A stretch of DNA of 64,000 bases from Lachancea dasiensis (taxonomy: Eukaryota; Ascomycota; Saccharomycetes; Saccharomycetales; Saccharomycetaceae): contig LT598460.1 of NCBI GenBank assembly GCA_900074725.1, positions 563,502 to 627,501 on the forward strand, given 5' to 3'. The notes under the pieces are model-generated. The model was not told the origin of the DNA. It saw nothing but the letters and a program-made list of their open reading frames with translations, and made no database searches. This document shows positions 46,014-60,255 of the stretch, one piece after another. Both the position numbers and the translations under genes were made by a program. The number at the start of each line of letters is the position of its first letter. Position 1 is the stretch's first letter.

Positions 46014-48479
46014 ATGGCTTCCAATAAACGAGAGAAGTACAACCATCCGTACCAGCCTTATCATATCCAGCTCGAGCTTATGGATCAGATTTACCGCATA
46101 CTGGAAGAGGACAAAAAAATTGGCATTTTTGAGAGCCCGACAGGTACAGGGAAGACGCTGTCGTTAATTTGTCCGACCGTGACGTGGTTGAGAAGGAACA
46201 AAGCCCGCTTCGTAGATAAACAAGATTTTTCAAAGTCTGCCTCCGGGGAAGATGAAGGCTCTGACCAGCAGACAGAAAGTGACGATGAACCACCTTGGGT
46301 CAAAGAGACGTTTGCAGAGTCTGTACTTAAACAAAAATTAAGTGCACTCGAAGAATATGAAGAGTATCTAAATTCTCAGGCTTTGACTTTAGATGTTGCC
46401 ACTGCTTTATCAGATCAAGGGAAAAATCAACCAAGGCCCAAGAAAGCTCGAGTCGTGGCACACACTTCAGTCGACTGTGAGGACAGCGCTTTTCTCCCAG
46501 ATGAAGAAACCGATCCGCTTAGACGACCGCCGGATAACGATAGGAAAATCACACTCAGCAACGAGGTACAGACTATGTTAGGTAGATTCAATGAAGCCAA
46601 CAACGCAGTGGAAGACAAAAATCCAGGTTTGCCTTCTCCAATAAAGATTTTTTTTGCATCGAGAACTCACTCGCAACTGTCTCAATTCGCAGCACAACTG
46701 AAGCTCCCAACTTTTCCCTCTTCAATCAACTCTCTTGCATATGAACGTATAAAGTTCACGCCTCTGGCATCTCGAAAACAGCTCTGCATAAATTCTTCAG
46801 TTGCAAATGCCCCTAGCCGTGAGATTAATGACAGTTGTATGGACGCAATCAACAAGAAAGAATGCCTCCCATATGCTAGGGCCAGGGACCCTGGAAATAT
46901 CAGAACCTTCAGAGATTACACTTATCATGATATCCATGATGTTGAGGACTTGGCCACCATTGGGCGTGCTACGAACACATGTCCATATTACGCCTCACGA
47001 GAACTTCTTTCCGATGGTGTGGAGATTGTCACCCTTCCATATCAACATTTATTGATGAGCAGTACTCGCGACGCTTTGGGGATCAACTTGAAAGATTCGA
47101 TCGTAATCATCGATGAAGCACATAACGTCATCGATACTATAAACATGCTGAATTCCTCAGAAATCAGCCTGAACGATTTACAAAACGCTAAGGAGGGGAT
47201 AGCTGTCTACTCTAGGGCCTTTTCTCGTCGATTGAGCCCTCGTAATCGGGTTAATTTGAAGCGGCTGTCAACTTTAGTTGATATCTTGATTCAGTTCATT
47301 CAAAAATGCTACAAAAATGGGCGCGAATTTGAGAGTCTTGACATATTTGAGGGAACTAACGCCGACGTCTTGAACATTCATAATTTGGAGCAATATATGA
47401 AAAGGACCAAGATTGCCTACAAAATTGATAGTTATATCGAGCATCGTAAAAACGAGAAGGACCGCTCAAATGTTGTCTCTCAACCCATCCTATTCCAAGT
47501 CGCATCCTTTTTGAAAACACTAACCAATCCCTCCAAAGAAGGAAAGTTTTTTTTTGACAAAGATTTCACAATGAAGTACATGTTGCTCGAGCCAGGTCAC
47601 AGTTTCAAAGAGGTCGTCGAAGAGTCGAAGTGTGTTATTTTAGCTGGTGGGACCATGGAACCTATCTCCGACTTCACATCTTCCCTTATACCCTTTGTGG
47701 ATAAATCTCAAGTGATTTCTTTCTCGTGCAACCACGTTATACCAGAGGATAATCTCAACACTTTTATTGTGGGTGGAAATTTCGAATTCACTTTTGATAG
47801 GCGGGAAGAGATAATAATGCTAAGTCAACTTCATGACTTTATCCTCAAATTGTCAACAATTGTTCCTGCCGGAATGGTGGTGTTTATGCCCAGTTACAAG
47901 TTCCTCGACACTGCTCTGAGATTTTGGCGGGAGAATCGGGCTATGAAAGATAAAATGGACAAAAAGAAGATTATCTATGAAGAGCCGGGCGTTTCTGATA
48001 CTTTTGATCGCTATGAAGAAGAAGTTAGGGCTGCTAAAGGAGGAGCCGTTCTCTTCGCGGTAGTCGGTGGACGTTTGTCTGAGGGCATTAACTTCCAGGA
48101 TGAACTCGCGCGTGCGGTGGTGATGGTTGGTTTGCCTTTTCCAAACGTCTTCAGTGGCGAGTTGATCATCAGAAGAAAGCATTTAGAGCAGAAGGTGATT
48201 GAAAACGGGGGTGATACCAAGGCAGCAAGAGTAGCATCTCGTGAGTTATATGAAAACATCTGTATGAAGGCTGTTAACCAAAGTATTGGTCGAGCGATAA
48301 GACATGCCGGCGACTATGCTAATATTTACCTTGTTGACAAGAGATACGAGTCATCAGGAATTCAACAAAAATTATCGAATTGGGTTTATCAGAGATTATA
48401 CAAGCCTTGTAGCCTAGATGAGGTGTATCACACTAGCGAGAGTTGGTTTTCAAAGATGCAGATGCAACGCAAATCCTGA
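46014..48479 (+). CDS. CHL1: CHL1, DEAH-box DNA helicase of sister-chromatid cohesion
   Basis: The protein is 821 residues (861 in S. cerevisiae). It shows Rad3/XPD-type superfamily 2 architecture: an early Q-like motif (YQPYHIQLELMDQIYRIL), Walker A SPTGTGKT (41-48), an acidic insert to about 200, motif Ia FASRTHSQLSQF, the four iron-sulfur cysteines between about 258 and 323 (LCINSS, SCMDAINKKEC, TCPYYA), DEAH near 367 (IIDEAHNVID), and motifs V-VI SEGINFQDELARAVVMVGLP and QSIGRAIRHAGD near 755. Chl1 (DDX11/FANCJ relative) works with Ctf4 and the cohesin loader at forks, so it is functionally linked to SMC1 in this window. It is convergent with TFC8, with 71 bp between. Confidence 0.96.
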   Translation: MASNKREKYNHPYQPYHIQLELMDQIYRILEEDKKIGIFESPTGTGKTLSLICPTVTWLRRNKARFVDKQDFSKSASGEDEGSDQQTESDDEPPWVKETFAESVLKQKLSALEEYEEYLNSQALTLDVATALSDQGKNQPRPKKARVVAHTSVDCEDSAFLPDEETDPLRRPPDNDRKITLSNEVQTMLGRFNEANNAVEDKNPGLPSPIKIFFASRTHSQLSQFAAQLKLPTFPSSINSLAYERIKFTPLASRKQLCINSSVANAPSREINDSCMDAINKKECLPYARARDPGNIRTFRDYTYHDIHDVEDLATIGRATNTCPYYASRELLSDGVEIVTLPYQHLLMSSTRDALGINLKDSIVIIDEAHNVIDTINMLNSSEISLNDLQNAKEGIAVYSRAFSRRLSPRNRVNLKRLSTLVDILIQFIQKCYKNGREFESLDIFEGTNADVLNIHNLEQYMKRTKIAYKIDSYIEHRKNEKDRSNVVSQPILFQVASFLKTLTNPSKEGKFFFDKDFTMKYMLLEPGHSFKEVVEESKCVILAGGTMEPISDFTSSLIPFVDKSQVISFSCNHVIPEDNLNTFIVGGNFEFTFDRREEIIMLSQLHDFILKLSTIVPAGMVVFMPSYKFLDTALRFWRENRAMKDKMDKKKIIYEEPGVSDTFDRYEEEVRAAKGGAVLFAVVGGRLSEGINFQDELARAVVMVGLPFPNVFSGELIIRRKHLEQKVIENGGDTKAARVASRELYENICMKAVNQSIGRAIRHAGDYANIYLVDKRYESSGIQQKLSNWVYQRLYKPCSLDEVYHTSESWFSKMQMQRKS

Positions 48480-48550
48480 ACGAGCGTTTAACGTGCAAGT
48501 CAAGGTACGTTCTTTGCTTCCGTTATTTACTTCATTGCTTTGAGAGAACT

Positions 48551-50266
48551 CTATATCATTTTCGTTCCGCTATAAATGCTTTGCCTGTTGGAAAGCTGCA
48601 ATAGTGAAGTGGTGAGCCATCCGTATTCGTTGTAATGATCCTTCTGCAAGTCAATCATTCGGAAACCTGTCACTGGACATATTTTAACCTCAGGAGTTAG
48701 TAGCGGAAGAAAGGTAGCCGCACATCGTTTCCATACATGGCCCTCCATTGACCGTACAGTTTCTTTTTCTTCTCCAACTGCCGCCGTAAAGGTTTCTTCA
48801 ATAAACTCGCTTTTCATCACATAACAATCTATTTCAAAGGGGCTAACCAGTGCCAAAATGTGAGAGATCGATAAAACACAAGCCTTATCCAGTACATTGG
48901 TAATCTTATCTCTGTGCGCCATGGCGTACTCGTATATGGCCTTTTTGTAAAGATGATTATCCGGCTTCTCTCCAAAATAGTTGGAAAATCTCAAGATATT
49001 CATGCTGTCACTACTCATCAGTTCTCCAAGAAACGTCGGAAATTCTACGGTCACGTTCAGTTCGGGGCTTGGAGCCTGTTCAGTGTAATTTGATGGCAAT
49101 TTCTTGCCATATATCTGGTAGTTTTGATACCATGCTAATCCAGAAGATTCGGGCCTGATTTCCCAGTCATCGGCAAGGGGCAAGATACAGATCCTGTAGA
49201 CCTGCTCAGAGACAATCCTATATCTTATCGATAGTCTATCAATGCTGTAGAGCAGTGCCACAGAAGCCCCATCGCAAGATATTGATATGCCATGTATCAA
49301 CAAGTTAGTCTCATAGTTATTCAGTTCATTAAAATAACTGTTCCACCGCCTGAACTTGGTCTCCAGATGAGGAGCTAGTATTTGATCCTCTGATAATCGA
49401 ATACCTTGATTCAGTTCAAGAGTGCAACTCTTTGTGTTGGATATGATGATAGCCTTATTTTGCTTGGGAACTGGAACGATGTAAAGTTCTTCATATCCAT
49501 TCCATGGAATGACGTCGGCTTTTTTATCAGCTAGTTCGTATCTGTAAACCGAGCCAATTGTCGTGATAAGTATGTTAGACTGAATAGCGCATAGATCGAA
49601 AATAGCGAATCTGGATGGTTCTTTGATCCGGGTATGAGTAAAGTCGCAATTGATAAGAAAGACGGCATTGTTGCTCAATGCAGCCAGCAGGTTTCCATCA
49701 ACCCACTTTAATTTGGTAACCCAGCTTTTAGACTCATCATCCAAATTAATTGAAGACTTGAATTCAAAGCAAGTACCCTTTGTAGTGTTGCATGAAAACA
49801 GAACCACCTGTCCGCATTCGTTACCGGTAGCGATCATTGTTCCGTCATGGCTCCATGAGACTGAATGATACGTACGTTCATTGAGCATTTTCCCGGGCTC
49901 ATCTAGCTGGGAAATCAAAAAGTCGTTCTCGTATATGCATACACCTCCGTTGTTTGTCACAACTGCCAGCAGATTGTTAACGGGAGAGGCCTGACACTGG
50001 GTAATGAAACTTTCCGGTAGCGAATTTAGCATGATGTTTTCCTGAGCATTTTCAAACTCTAGTTTGTTGGGTAATGACAATTTGTGTTCTTTGACATGGA
50101 ATAAATCTATACTATTGTTGGTTACTGTCTTGTTGTACACCGGTTGGCATCTTGTAAGGTCCGGTACCGTAGTGATATATAAAGTACCATCCGGTCCCCA
50201 AGCTAAGTTATCTGTCCATCCTTGTAAATCTTTCCTCAAGACTGTTAAATCGCGGAGGGCCTTCAT
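48551..50266 (-). CDS. TFC8: TFC8, tau-60 subunit of TFIIIC
   Basis: The protein is 571 residues (588 in S. cerevisiae). The first ATG (50264-50266) gives MKALRDLTVLRKDLQGWTDN, matching the yeast start MKLLKDLLVDRKQFEDWKNN. The frame runs 5 codons further only from a TTG. The N-terminal half is a WD-type propeller (NNLLAVVTNNGGVCIYENDF-like blades, YHSVSWSHDGTMIATGNECG). The C-terminal half is helical with the conserved blocks NNYETNLLIHGISISCDGAS and GLAWYQNYQIYGKKLP and a cysteine pair (VKICPVTGFRM). It helps TFIIIC recruit TFIIIB at tRNA genes. It is divergent from NCR1 over 126 bp, as in S. cerevisiae. Confidence 0.95.
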   Translation of the reverse strand: MKALRDLTVLRKDLQGWTDNLAWGPDGTLYITTVPDLTRCQPVYNKTVTNNSIDLFHVKEHKLSLPNKLEFENAQENIMLNSLPESFITQCQASPVNNLLAVVTNNGGVCIYENDFLISQLDEPGKMLNERTYHSVSWSHDGTMIATGNECGQVVLFSCNTTKGTCFEFKSSINLDDESKSWVTKLKWVDGNLLAALSNNAVFLINCDFTHTRIKEPSRFAIFDLCAIQSNILITTIGSVYRYELADKKADVIPWNGYEELYIVPVPKQNKAIIISNTKSCTLELNQGIRLSEDQILAPHLETKFRRWNSYFNELNNYETNLLIHGISISCDGASVALLYSIDRLSIRYRIVSEQVYRICILPLADDWEIRPESSGLAWYQNYQIYGKKLPSNYTEQAPSPELNVTVEFPTFLGELMSSDSMNILRFSNYFGEKPDNHLYKKAIYEYAMAHRDKITNVLDKACVLSISHILALVSPFEIDCYVMKSEFIEETFTAAVGEEKETVRSMEGHVWKRCAATFLPLLTPEVKICPVTGFRMIDLQKDHYNEYGWLTTSLLQLSNRQSIYSGTKMI

Positions 50267-50374
50267 TCGACTTCTTGGCAATTGGCTTGATTTATGTTAT
50301 TTTGCCCAAAACATCGTCAATTTTAAATTAACTCAATTAAAGTTCTTGCAATGTGCAGATGGCTATCCCCTTAG

Positions 50375-53926
<3,552 letters not shown>

Positions 53927-54226
53927 TTATATCACATGACCTCTGCATGTCTACGCACTACTAGAGGTTGCAGGCAACAAAACTTGTACAGCTGGTTAGC
54001 CATCTACGCGCGCCCTTCTACTTCCCCTTCTACTAGTTATCGCACTTATGGCGCAGGAGCCATGAATCGATTTATTCGATCGAACATCAAAAGTATATTA
54101 GGTGCAATTTATTATTCTGTGCCTCTCCATCAGTAAATCCAATAATATTTTTCGGCACGAATATACATACAATTTGACGACTACCAAGACAATCTATCAA
54201 AAGAACGGTGCCCATGCTGTTCTGAT
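53927..54226. other. Spacer between NCR1 and AEP3
   Basis: 300 bp holding the NCR1 3' end and AEP3 promoter. Nothing further recognised. Confidence 0.5.
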
Positions 54227-56029
54227 ATGAACATCCTTGTGACCCTGGGACATGGAATAGCCAAGAACCGGATAAAGCAACCCTTTCCGGCTGTGGAGAA
54301 GGGAATATACAGACAACCGTTACGGAAAGCTGACCCGTTGAGTCAAGCTCAAACGAAAAAAACAAAAGGTAATCGGGCAGCAGCAGGAGGAAGCGAGCCT
54401 TATTCTGATGAGCAATTGAAACTGGTATCAAAGGGCTCATTCTTTGAAAGGCGAGCGGTGCAAGACTTTTTAGGCCCTCACCACAATCATCGCTTTGCGA
54501 GACATAACGTAGAAGCTGCGTACGATGTGAGCCGCGCGAAAGCTAACTACGTAGCTCTGAAGCAGCTTAAAAACGCAGATGATTCGACTGCTCTTTTATT
54601 CAACAAATCCCAAAGATATGTCGAAGAGATGATCCCTTTACTGGTGCGTCTTACACCACCCGAAGTTTCGGCGGGTCATTCGAAGAGAATATTTAGAAAT
54701 GAGCAATTCACAGAAATTCCTCCCATACCGAACTTTGCTACTCAGCAGCATCTCCTGGGGAATTATGTGAGCATATTGTCGCACACGACTTTTTACTACA
54801 AAAGATCGTCCTCTCTCAATGGAGTTATACCCAAAATATTGCGTAACATCATGCATCCTTCGAATATTAAAACCGCACACTTGAGAAATACCGAAGTGTT
54901 CAACGATGTAATCTTTTTCTTCAGTCAGAGGAGCGACTATGCTTCATGTCGAGAACTCTTTTCACAAATGAAGTTGGAAGGGATCGCACCAAATACTAAA
55001 ACTTTCAACCTTCTGCTTCGTAATGTCCTGAAAAATTCGCATATCAGAAAATTGAACCACCCTATCCAAGATGCAGTATACTACCTGAAACAAATGCAGT
55101 ATCATGAAGTGCAGGCAGATTCGGTCACTTGGGTAACATGCTACAATCTGCTGCTGGAGGATCTTTCACGCGACGTGTTTCTAGAAAAGCTCATAGAATG
55201 TAAGGTACCAATCACACCTCAGTTGATCCTTTCCGTCCTAACCTCAAGCTATCAAAATTCTTCACAAATACTTAGGTTTTTGTCCAGCAGCTTAGTTCCT
55301 CTAGATACTAAACTTTTTAACTTCTGCTTGAAAAGGTTGCTACAAGAAGAGAAATTTGATGTTGCGTGGGCATTCATCGACCATGCTCAAACTAACGCTA
55401 AATTCAAAATAAATCATGAAAGCCTTAATATCTTCTTAAGGGTCTTCGCTGAAGTTGGACGACTTGACTTGGCTCTGTTGACATTTAATTCCATCACGAG
55501 GCGATATAATGTGTCAGCTAATCTTCACTCATTTGACATGCTGCTGAAGGCTCTTGTCAGAAATGGTTATACAAAAAATTTCCCCATCATTTTAAAATAC
55601 CTGCAAAGAATACGAGCTGAGTATACTGAAGGAGTCCAAGTTTACAGTTATTGGCTGTCAAAAGCGCAAGCAGTGGCAAAATTCAATATTGCTCCTAGCC
55701 CTGGTATCAAAAACTTTGAAAAGGCTAAACAACTTTTGGAGAGCATTACATGGGATACTCAAGGAATGAGGTGGGAGTGTTGGCAGAGCTGCGGACCTTC
55801 AGTTCGTAAAGTTTTTAGATTCATGGGGTGCGTCCCAAATGCCGTTAAAGCGCAGGGCAAGCGTCAGAATTTTTTTACGGATAAGAAGGTTGTCCTCAAG
55901 AAAGCGGAATACAAAAACAGAATTCGGGCACTAGCTGTTCACAGCGCTATGGCGAAGAGGGTACCATACGCTGAAGATCGGTATTCGGCGTTAAAGGAAG
56001 AACTGCACGGAAGGAACATATTGCGTTGA
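54227..56029 (+). CDS. AEP3: AEP3, mitochondrial PPR protein for ATP6/8 mRNA
   Basis: The protein is 600 residues (606 in S. cerevisiae). The start MNILVTLGHGIAKNRIKQPF is basic and hydroxylated, consistent with mitochondrial import. Conserved blocks shared with the yeast protein are EIPPIPNF, NYVSILSHTTF, PSNIKTAHLRNTEVFNDVIF, SCRELFSQMKLEGIAPNTKT and FNLLLRNVLKNSHIRKLNHP. The latter two are pentatricopeptide helices, and further repeats run to about 490. The end (KKAEYKNRIRALAVHSAMAK) is basic. Aep3 binds the mitochondrial inner membrane and stabilises the ATP8/ATP6 transcript; a role in initiation was also reported. Confidence 0.95.
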   Translation: MNILVTLGHGIAKNRIKQPFPAVEKGIYRQPLRKADPLSQAQTKKTKGNRAAAGGSEPYSDEQLKLVSKGSFFERRAVQDFLGPHHNHRFARHNVEAAYDVSRAKANYVALKQLKNADDSTALLFNKSQRYVEEMIPLLVRLTPPEVSAGHSKRIFRNEQFTEIPPIPNFATQQHLLGNYVSILSHTTFYYKRSSSLNGVIPKILRNIMHPSNIKTAHLRNTEVFNDVIFFFSQRSDYASCRELFSQMKLEGIAPNTKTFNLLLRNVLKNSHIRKLNHPIQDAVYYLKQMQYHEVQADSVTWVTCYNLLLEDLSRDVFLEKLIECKVPITPQLILSVLTSSYQNSSQILRFLSSSLVPLDTKLFNFCLKRLLQEEKFDVAWAFIDHAQTNAKFKINHESLNIFLRVFAEVGRLDLALLTFNSITRRYNVSANLHSFDMLLKALVRNGYTKNFPIILKYLQRIRAEYTEGVQVYSYWLSKAQAVAKFNIAPSPGIKNFEKAKQLLESITWDTQGMRWECWQSCGPSVRKVFRFMGCVPNAVKAQGKRQNFFTDKKVVLKKAEYKNRIRALAVHSAMAKRVPYAEDRYSALKEELHGRNILR

Positions 56030-56391
56030 CAGAAATATAAGAATGTATAGTTCAAATTATTTTATATGGGTATTTGCATGTTCGGTAATTATGGATCGCA
56101 AACACTTTACCAACTAAGAACTGTGTCAAATTTTCTAGCGCCACAGATTTACAGTGAATGTTTTGATCCAACAGAGCTTACCCAATATTCCTTGGCTCAT
56201 ACAAAATATAAAAAAATTTGTGTTATAATTTTTAAAAAAATAGAGTTACAAATGAATAAGCGCCGCTACTTTTGGCAGTTCATCCCAAACTACTGATCAC
56301 TGGGTAGATGTTCGCTAAAAAGTTCCATGTGACATTCGTTTCCTGTCGCAAAACAAGAACCAATCACATTTGTTTCCTCAGTGCCAACACC
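56030..56391. other. Convergent 3' spacer of AEP3 and LSP1
   Basis: About 360 AT-rich bp between convergent genes. A 76-codon frame at 56066-56296 has an ATG but no recognisable features, so it is not called. Confidence 0.5.
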
Positions 56392-57345
56392 TTAAATTCT
56401 TGCGGCAGCATCGGCTTCTTCTTCATGACCACCTTCGTGCTCACCTGCCCATTCTTCTTCAGCGACGGCAGCCTCTTCCTCCTCCGCGAGCTCGTCTTCG
56501 TAAACGTCGTCAACCGTTTGGTGGAAAGACAAGCTTGGTTTAACAGCAGCAACGTCTAGGGTCCAGCCTTCCAAAGCAGTTTCGGCGTCCACAATGATTT
56601 GTCTAGAGGCATCGTAACCATCGTAAGCTAATCTAGTTTCACCTGGGGTAACAGGAGAGTCATCAAGCAACTCTAAAAGAGCCTTACCGTAACCTGCAAT
56701 CAAAGCAAACTTCTCGGCTAACTCGCGGATGGAGTCAAACTGGTAGTTGAAAGCAGCCTTTAGCTTTTCACGAGTAATGTTGGACAGCTGGGCCTCAGCA
56801 ACAAGAGATTCAGCCTCAGCACGCACCAGCTCCTGCTCCAAGACAGGAACCTTAGGAGAGTTTGGCTCTTTGTATTTGAGACGGGCAATCTCATCAGTGA
56901 TTTTTTGCTTGCGGTCTCTGGAAGGTTGCACTGAGGCCTCAATGTTCCTGACACCCTTGATGGTCAACCGATACTGATCGTATTTGTCGATAAATTGGTC
57001 TTGCAGTTCACCCAGCTCGTAAATCAAAACACCAAGCTTATCTGTGACGTCGGAAACATCGTCATCGTTATCCAAACCCCATAGGGACAATTGTTTGGCA
57101 GCGGCACGACGTTCAATGGCAACCACCTCTAAAGCTCTCAAAACTCCTTTTTCGGTCTTGACCAGCTGTGACAACTTCCTGGCCAAATCAGGGCCGAAGT
57201 TACCAGCAGCATTCTTGCGGAAACTCGTCGCAATGGAGGCTTTTCCGAAAAACTTGGATCTGGTGGACGACGGAGGAGGCGCTGGACTGGCCAGTTGCGA
57301 AGCGGTAGGAGCTCTCTGAGCTCTCAAAGAGTAGGTTCTGTGCAT
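56392..57345 (-). CDS. LSP1: LSP1/PIL1, eisosome core BAR protein
   Basis: The protein is 317 residues. It starts MHRTYSLRAQRAPTASQLAS, the family's basic, serine-rich membrane-binding N-terminus with Pkh-kinase sites. The BAR domain runs from about 40 to 275 (SFRKNAAGNFGPDLARKLSQ, LSLWGLDNDDDVSDVTDKLG, ALLELLDDSPVTPGETRLAY). The tail is acidic and alanine-rich. In S. cerevisiae Lsp1 and Pil1 are a genome-duplication pair; this single gene stands for both and sits at the LSP1 position. It forms the lattice that shapes plasma-membrane furrows and controls sphingolipid signalling. Codon choice looks biased toward preferred codons, as expected for an abundant protein. Confidence 0.96.
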   Translation of the reverse strand: MHRTYSLRAQRAPTASQLASPAPPPSSTRSKFFGKASIATSFRKNAAGNFGPDLARKLSQLVKTEKGVLRALEVVAIERRAAAKQLSLWGLDNDDDVSDVTDKLGVLIYELGELQDQFIDKYDQYRLTIKGVRNIEASVQPSRDRKQKITDEIARLKYKEPNSPKVPVLEQELVRAEAESLVAEAQLSNITREKLKAAFNYQFDSIRELAEKFALIAGYGKALLELLDDSPVTPGETRLAYDGYDASRQIIVDAETALEGWTLDVAAVKPSLSFHQTVDDVYEDELAEEEEAAVAEEEWAGEHEGGHEEEADAAARI

Positions 57346-58928
57346 TAAGAAAGAGAAAGATAGGGATTAAAGACCTGGAAAGCCAAAATTAAAAGTATTG
57401 AGTTTACGTCTGCTATCGAAAGTTGGCTTTCTTCGTTCGGTTTTTCACGTTTAATATATAATATATATAGTGACCCCTATTTCTTCCATTCATCTTATAC
57501 GAAAGACCCCGTTGCTTTAATAGATAAGTGCTGGTTTCTGAGCATCGTTTTGCCCAAATAGGAAAAGAACGGGTAAAAATCATATATTCAAGTACGGACT
57601 AGTAAGAGGCCCTAGGACTGATCGGTATACCATGATGAACTCACCGAGAAGAAACTTTATTGGGATAGCTCAACTATAATTGGGAAGAGCCCAAAAAGGC
57701 AATTATGGTGACTTGGCTCGATCGTGAAATATCAGGGTTGATAGTTCGTCCTGGCAGTCCAAACGAATGAAAAAAAAATTTGTTCGGTGCAGCGCGTACG
57801 TAATTCATTTTGTGCTTGGCGCAGATTAATTTTATACACACGGTTGGCAGGAGGAGAAAGTCATAGAGTGATGGCTCAAGCTAAGGTATTGGCTCAGTAT
57901 TTCTTGCCGCAAACACGTCAATTTGATAGTTGGTGGGATGACTATGCTTTATGACACGTTTATAACACCTATGAAGATGAGCAGTTCACTGGGCAAAACA
58001 ATGTTAACATAGGAGTTTCAAGAATGATATAGGGTCACTGGTAAGCAACTGTGCGTATGACTGTTGGCGGAGAAAAGTTCAGCTGTTGAAAAAAGAGTTT
58101 ATTTTATCTTGCTAGCCATGCCTTATCTAGAAGTGCCTGGTACGCCAACGCCTGTTAATCTTAGAAGATTCGCGAGCAATCTATTGTTCTAACGAAAAGG
58201 TATTTTGAATTTAAGTTGCCAACACAATGCAACTGATTGATATTTCCAATGACCAACTTGTAAGAGTGTATCTTCCGTACATCTTTTACTATTATGTTTG
58301 CACCACTACGATACACAATGGGTGGCTGCAGCCAGATCGCATTCTTACAAGGTGAGAACACCCATCACAATAGCAAATGTCGATGAGGATTGAAGCCCAC
58401 CAATCGGACATGATTTATCCCGCAGGGCACAGTAGATCTTGGGTAGTTATTCTACTCAAGACTTATACGGGGGGATGTGAAGGCGTCAGAGTTCAAAGCA
58501 AACGTGTACTGAGATGCACTTCGGCGATATTTCGTCGATGTGTAAGTCTTGACTTCTATTGTACTTTAAGCATTGACGGTAAAGAAAATACAGCGACATT
58601 TAGGGCTCCCAATTTCATACCTTAATATAGAAATTTTTTGCGACATGTATGAATGTAATGAACGAGTAACAAAGTGGGCCTTCCGCCAGTAGCGATAATC
58701 AGCTCGAACATTTGCGCCACACAAAAGTGAGAAAGCAGCCCTTTCAAAATCTCCAGGCACTCAGCATGGCAGTTTAAAGGCGTTTACCGAGGGTGGGGCC
58801 ATCCAGGTTGTCTTACTCTACAAGCGATCCCAGTTCGTATTGACATGATTATTAAAGAGGGCACCAATTTTTGAAAATTAATATACCTTACCAAATTACA
58901 CTTGTAGTGCCCAGACAGCCGTCACGCG
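57346..58928. other. Long spacer between LSP1 and ULA1
   Basis: This 1.58 kb stretch lies between divergent genes. The LSP1 side has an AT run (ATATAATATATATAG, about 57456-57470) usable as a TATA region. Open frames further right (for example 58377-58625) are short and unsupported. No tRNA or repeat recognised. Confidence 0.5.
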
Positions 58929-60230
58929 ATGGACAAATTCGACAGACAGTTGCGATTATGGGGCTCTCATGGACAGTACGAACTTGAGACTGCCAAGGTG
59001 TGCGTTATTGCGTGCTCTGATCTTGGAACCGAAATATTAAAGAACTTGGCACTGCCAGGATTAAAACAATTAACATTCATACAAGTGAAAGCGGCCAATG
59101 ATGTTGGCGGCCATAACAGATTTTGGAATCTGGCAGAGTGGAATGTCACGGAGATTATTTGGGATACTCCTAAAATGAGCCACCAAAATTTTTGGGATGG
59201 TTTTTCCCTCGTTATCGTGGCTTCAGGGAAGCCGGAAATTTGGACTACCCTCAAAAATGTCCAGGTGTCTCGAATGCTGGTGTGCCGCACATTGGGAAAT
59301 AGAGGGATATTATCCTTCGTTTCACGAGAGCCACACTTTGTAATAGAATCTCACCGACGGCATAAACTCCCAGATCTTAGGTTAGACCGCCCACGCAAAA
59401 AGTTGACGCAAGCTTATCAAGCCTTGCCTCGAGAAGACTCAGAGCTAACAAAGCTGCCCTATGCAGCTCTTTTATTTCGAGTTAAAAAAGAACTTATTGA
59501 TGAAAAATTGGAGGTAAGTCGTGAAGCATTAAAAAGCAAACTAACTGCTCTACAGAATAGGTGCGCATCAGCCCAACAAGCTACAAACCTGGTAGAAGCC
59601 CAAAGACATTCTCACCTCCTACTTCAAAATTCACAGGTCTTACCGGAAAATGTGTTGCACTGCCTTCAGCTCAAAGATGAACCCTGTCAGGTTAACTTTA
59701 ATAAAACCACCAAGGTCTTGATTCAAGCTCTAGCCACCTACTTAAAAATTCCTTACAGCGATGAGCAACTCCCACTTTCAGGTACAATCCCGGATATGGA
59801 ATCTTCTTCTGAGCAGTACAACCACTTACGCCAAGCGTATGCGGCCGCTGCAGAAGAAGACGCAGCGGTGTTTCGACAACTAGTCACAAAGGAATCTTCT
59901 AGCATCCCTCTAGACCAAGTCAATGCCTTTTGCAAATATGCTCATTATATAAGAGCGGTAGAACCACTTCAAACACTCGAGAGGCTTGAAATAGACAGTA
60001 AGACATGCTTATCAGCACAAGATATTACAGTCCCAGCGAATTTGATTGCAATGCCAACCGCAATGAGCGACGATAATGAATTCCAAAGAACTGACTATCC
60101 TACCGTTTCCTTCATGGCTGGTGTGGCAGCACAAGAAGCTGTGAAGATCCTGACGCATCAATTCGTACCCATCGAGAATTTGCTATTTTACGATGGGGAG
60201 TCCAACAAAGTTTGCCACTTCAAATTATAG
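58929..60230 (+). CDS. ULA1: ULA1, regulatory half of the Rub1/NEDD8-activating E1
   Basis: The protein is 433 residues (462 in S. cerevisiae). It starts MDKFDRQLRLWGSHGQYELE, the ThiF/E1 opening with the D-R-Q-x-R-L-W-G motif. VCVIACSDLGTEILKNLALP is the degenerate adenylation-fold nucleotide loop, as expected for an inactive APPBP1-type subunit. No catalytic cysteine domain is seen. The C-terminus (MAGVAAQEAVKILTHQFVPI, then LLFYDGES) is the conserved family end. With Uba3 it activates Rub1 for cullin (Cdc53) modification, which ties it to the SCF that uses CDC4. It is convergent with SPB4, with 25 bp between stop codons. Confidence 0.94.
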   Translation: MDKFDRQLRLWGSHGQYELETAKVCVIACSDLGTEILKNLALPGLKQLTFIQVKAANDVGGHNRFWNLAEWNVTEIIWDTPKMSHQNFWDGFSLVIVASGKPEIWTTLKNVQVSRMLVCRTLGNRGILSFVSREPHFVIESHRRHKLPDLRLDRPRKKLTQAYQALPREDSELTKLPYAALLFRVKKELIDEKLEVSREALKSKLTALQNRCASAQQATNLVEAQRHSHLLLQNSQVLPENVLHCLQLKDEPCQVNFNKTTKVLIQALATYLKIPYSDEQLPLSGTIPDMESSSEQYNHLRQAYAAAAEEDAAVFRQLVTKESSSIPLDQVNAFCKYAHYIRAVEPLQTLERLEIDSKTCLSAQDITVPANLIAMPTAMSDDNEFQRTDYPTVSFMAGVAAQEAVKILTHQFVPIENLLFYDGESNKVCHFKL

Positions 60231-60255
60231 ACCTCATCTATTTTCTTGGCTTCCA

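Noticed and set aside
56066-56296. 76-codon frame between AEP3 and LSP1.
   Set aside because: It lies in a convergent 3' spacer, is AT-rich, and shows no motif.
58377-58625. 82-codon frame between LSP1 and ULA1.
   Set aside because: No motif or neighbour logic, and similar frames occur on the other strand.
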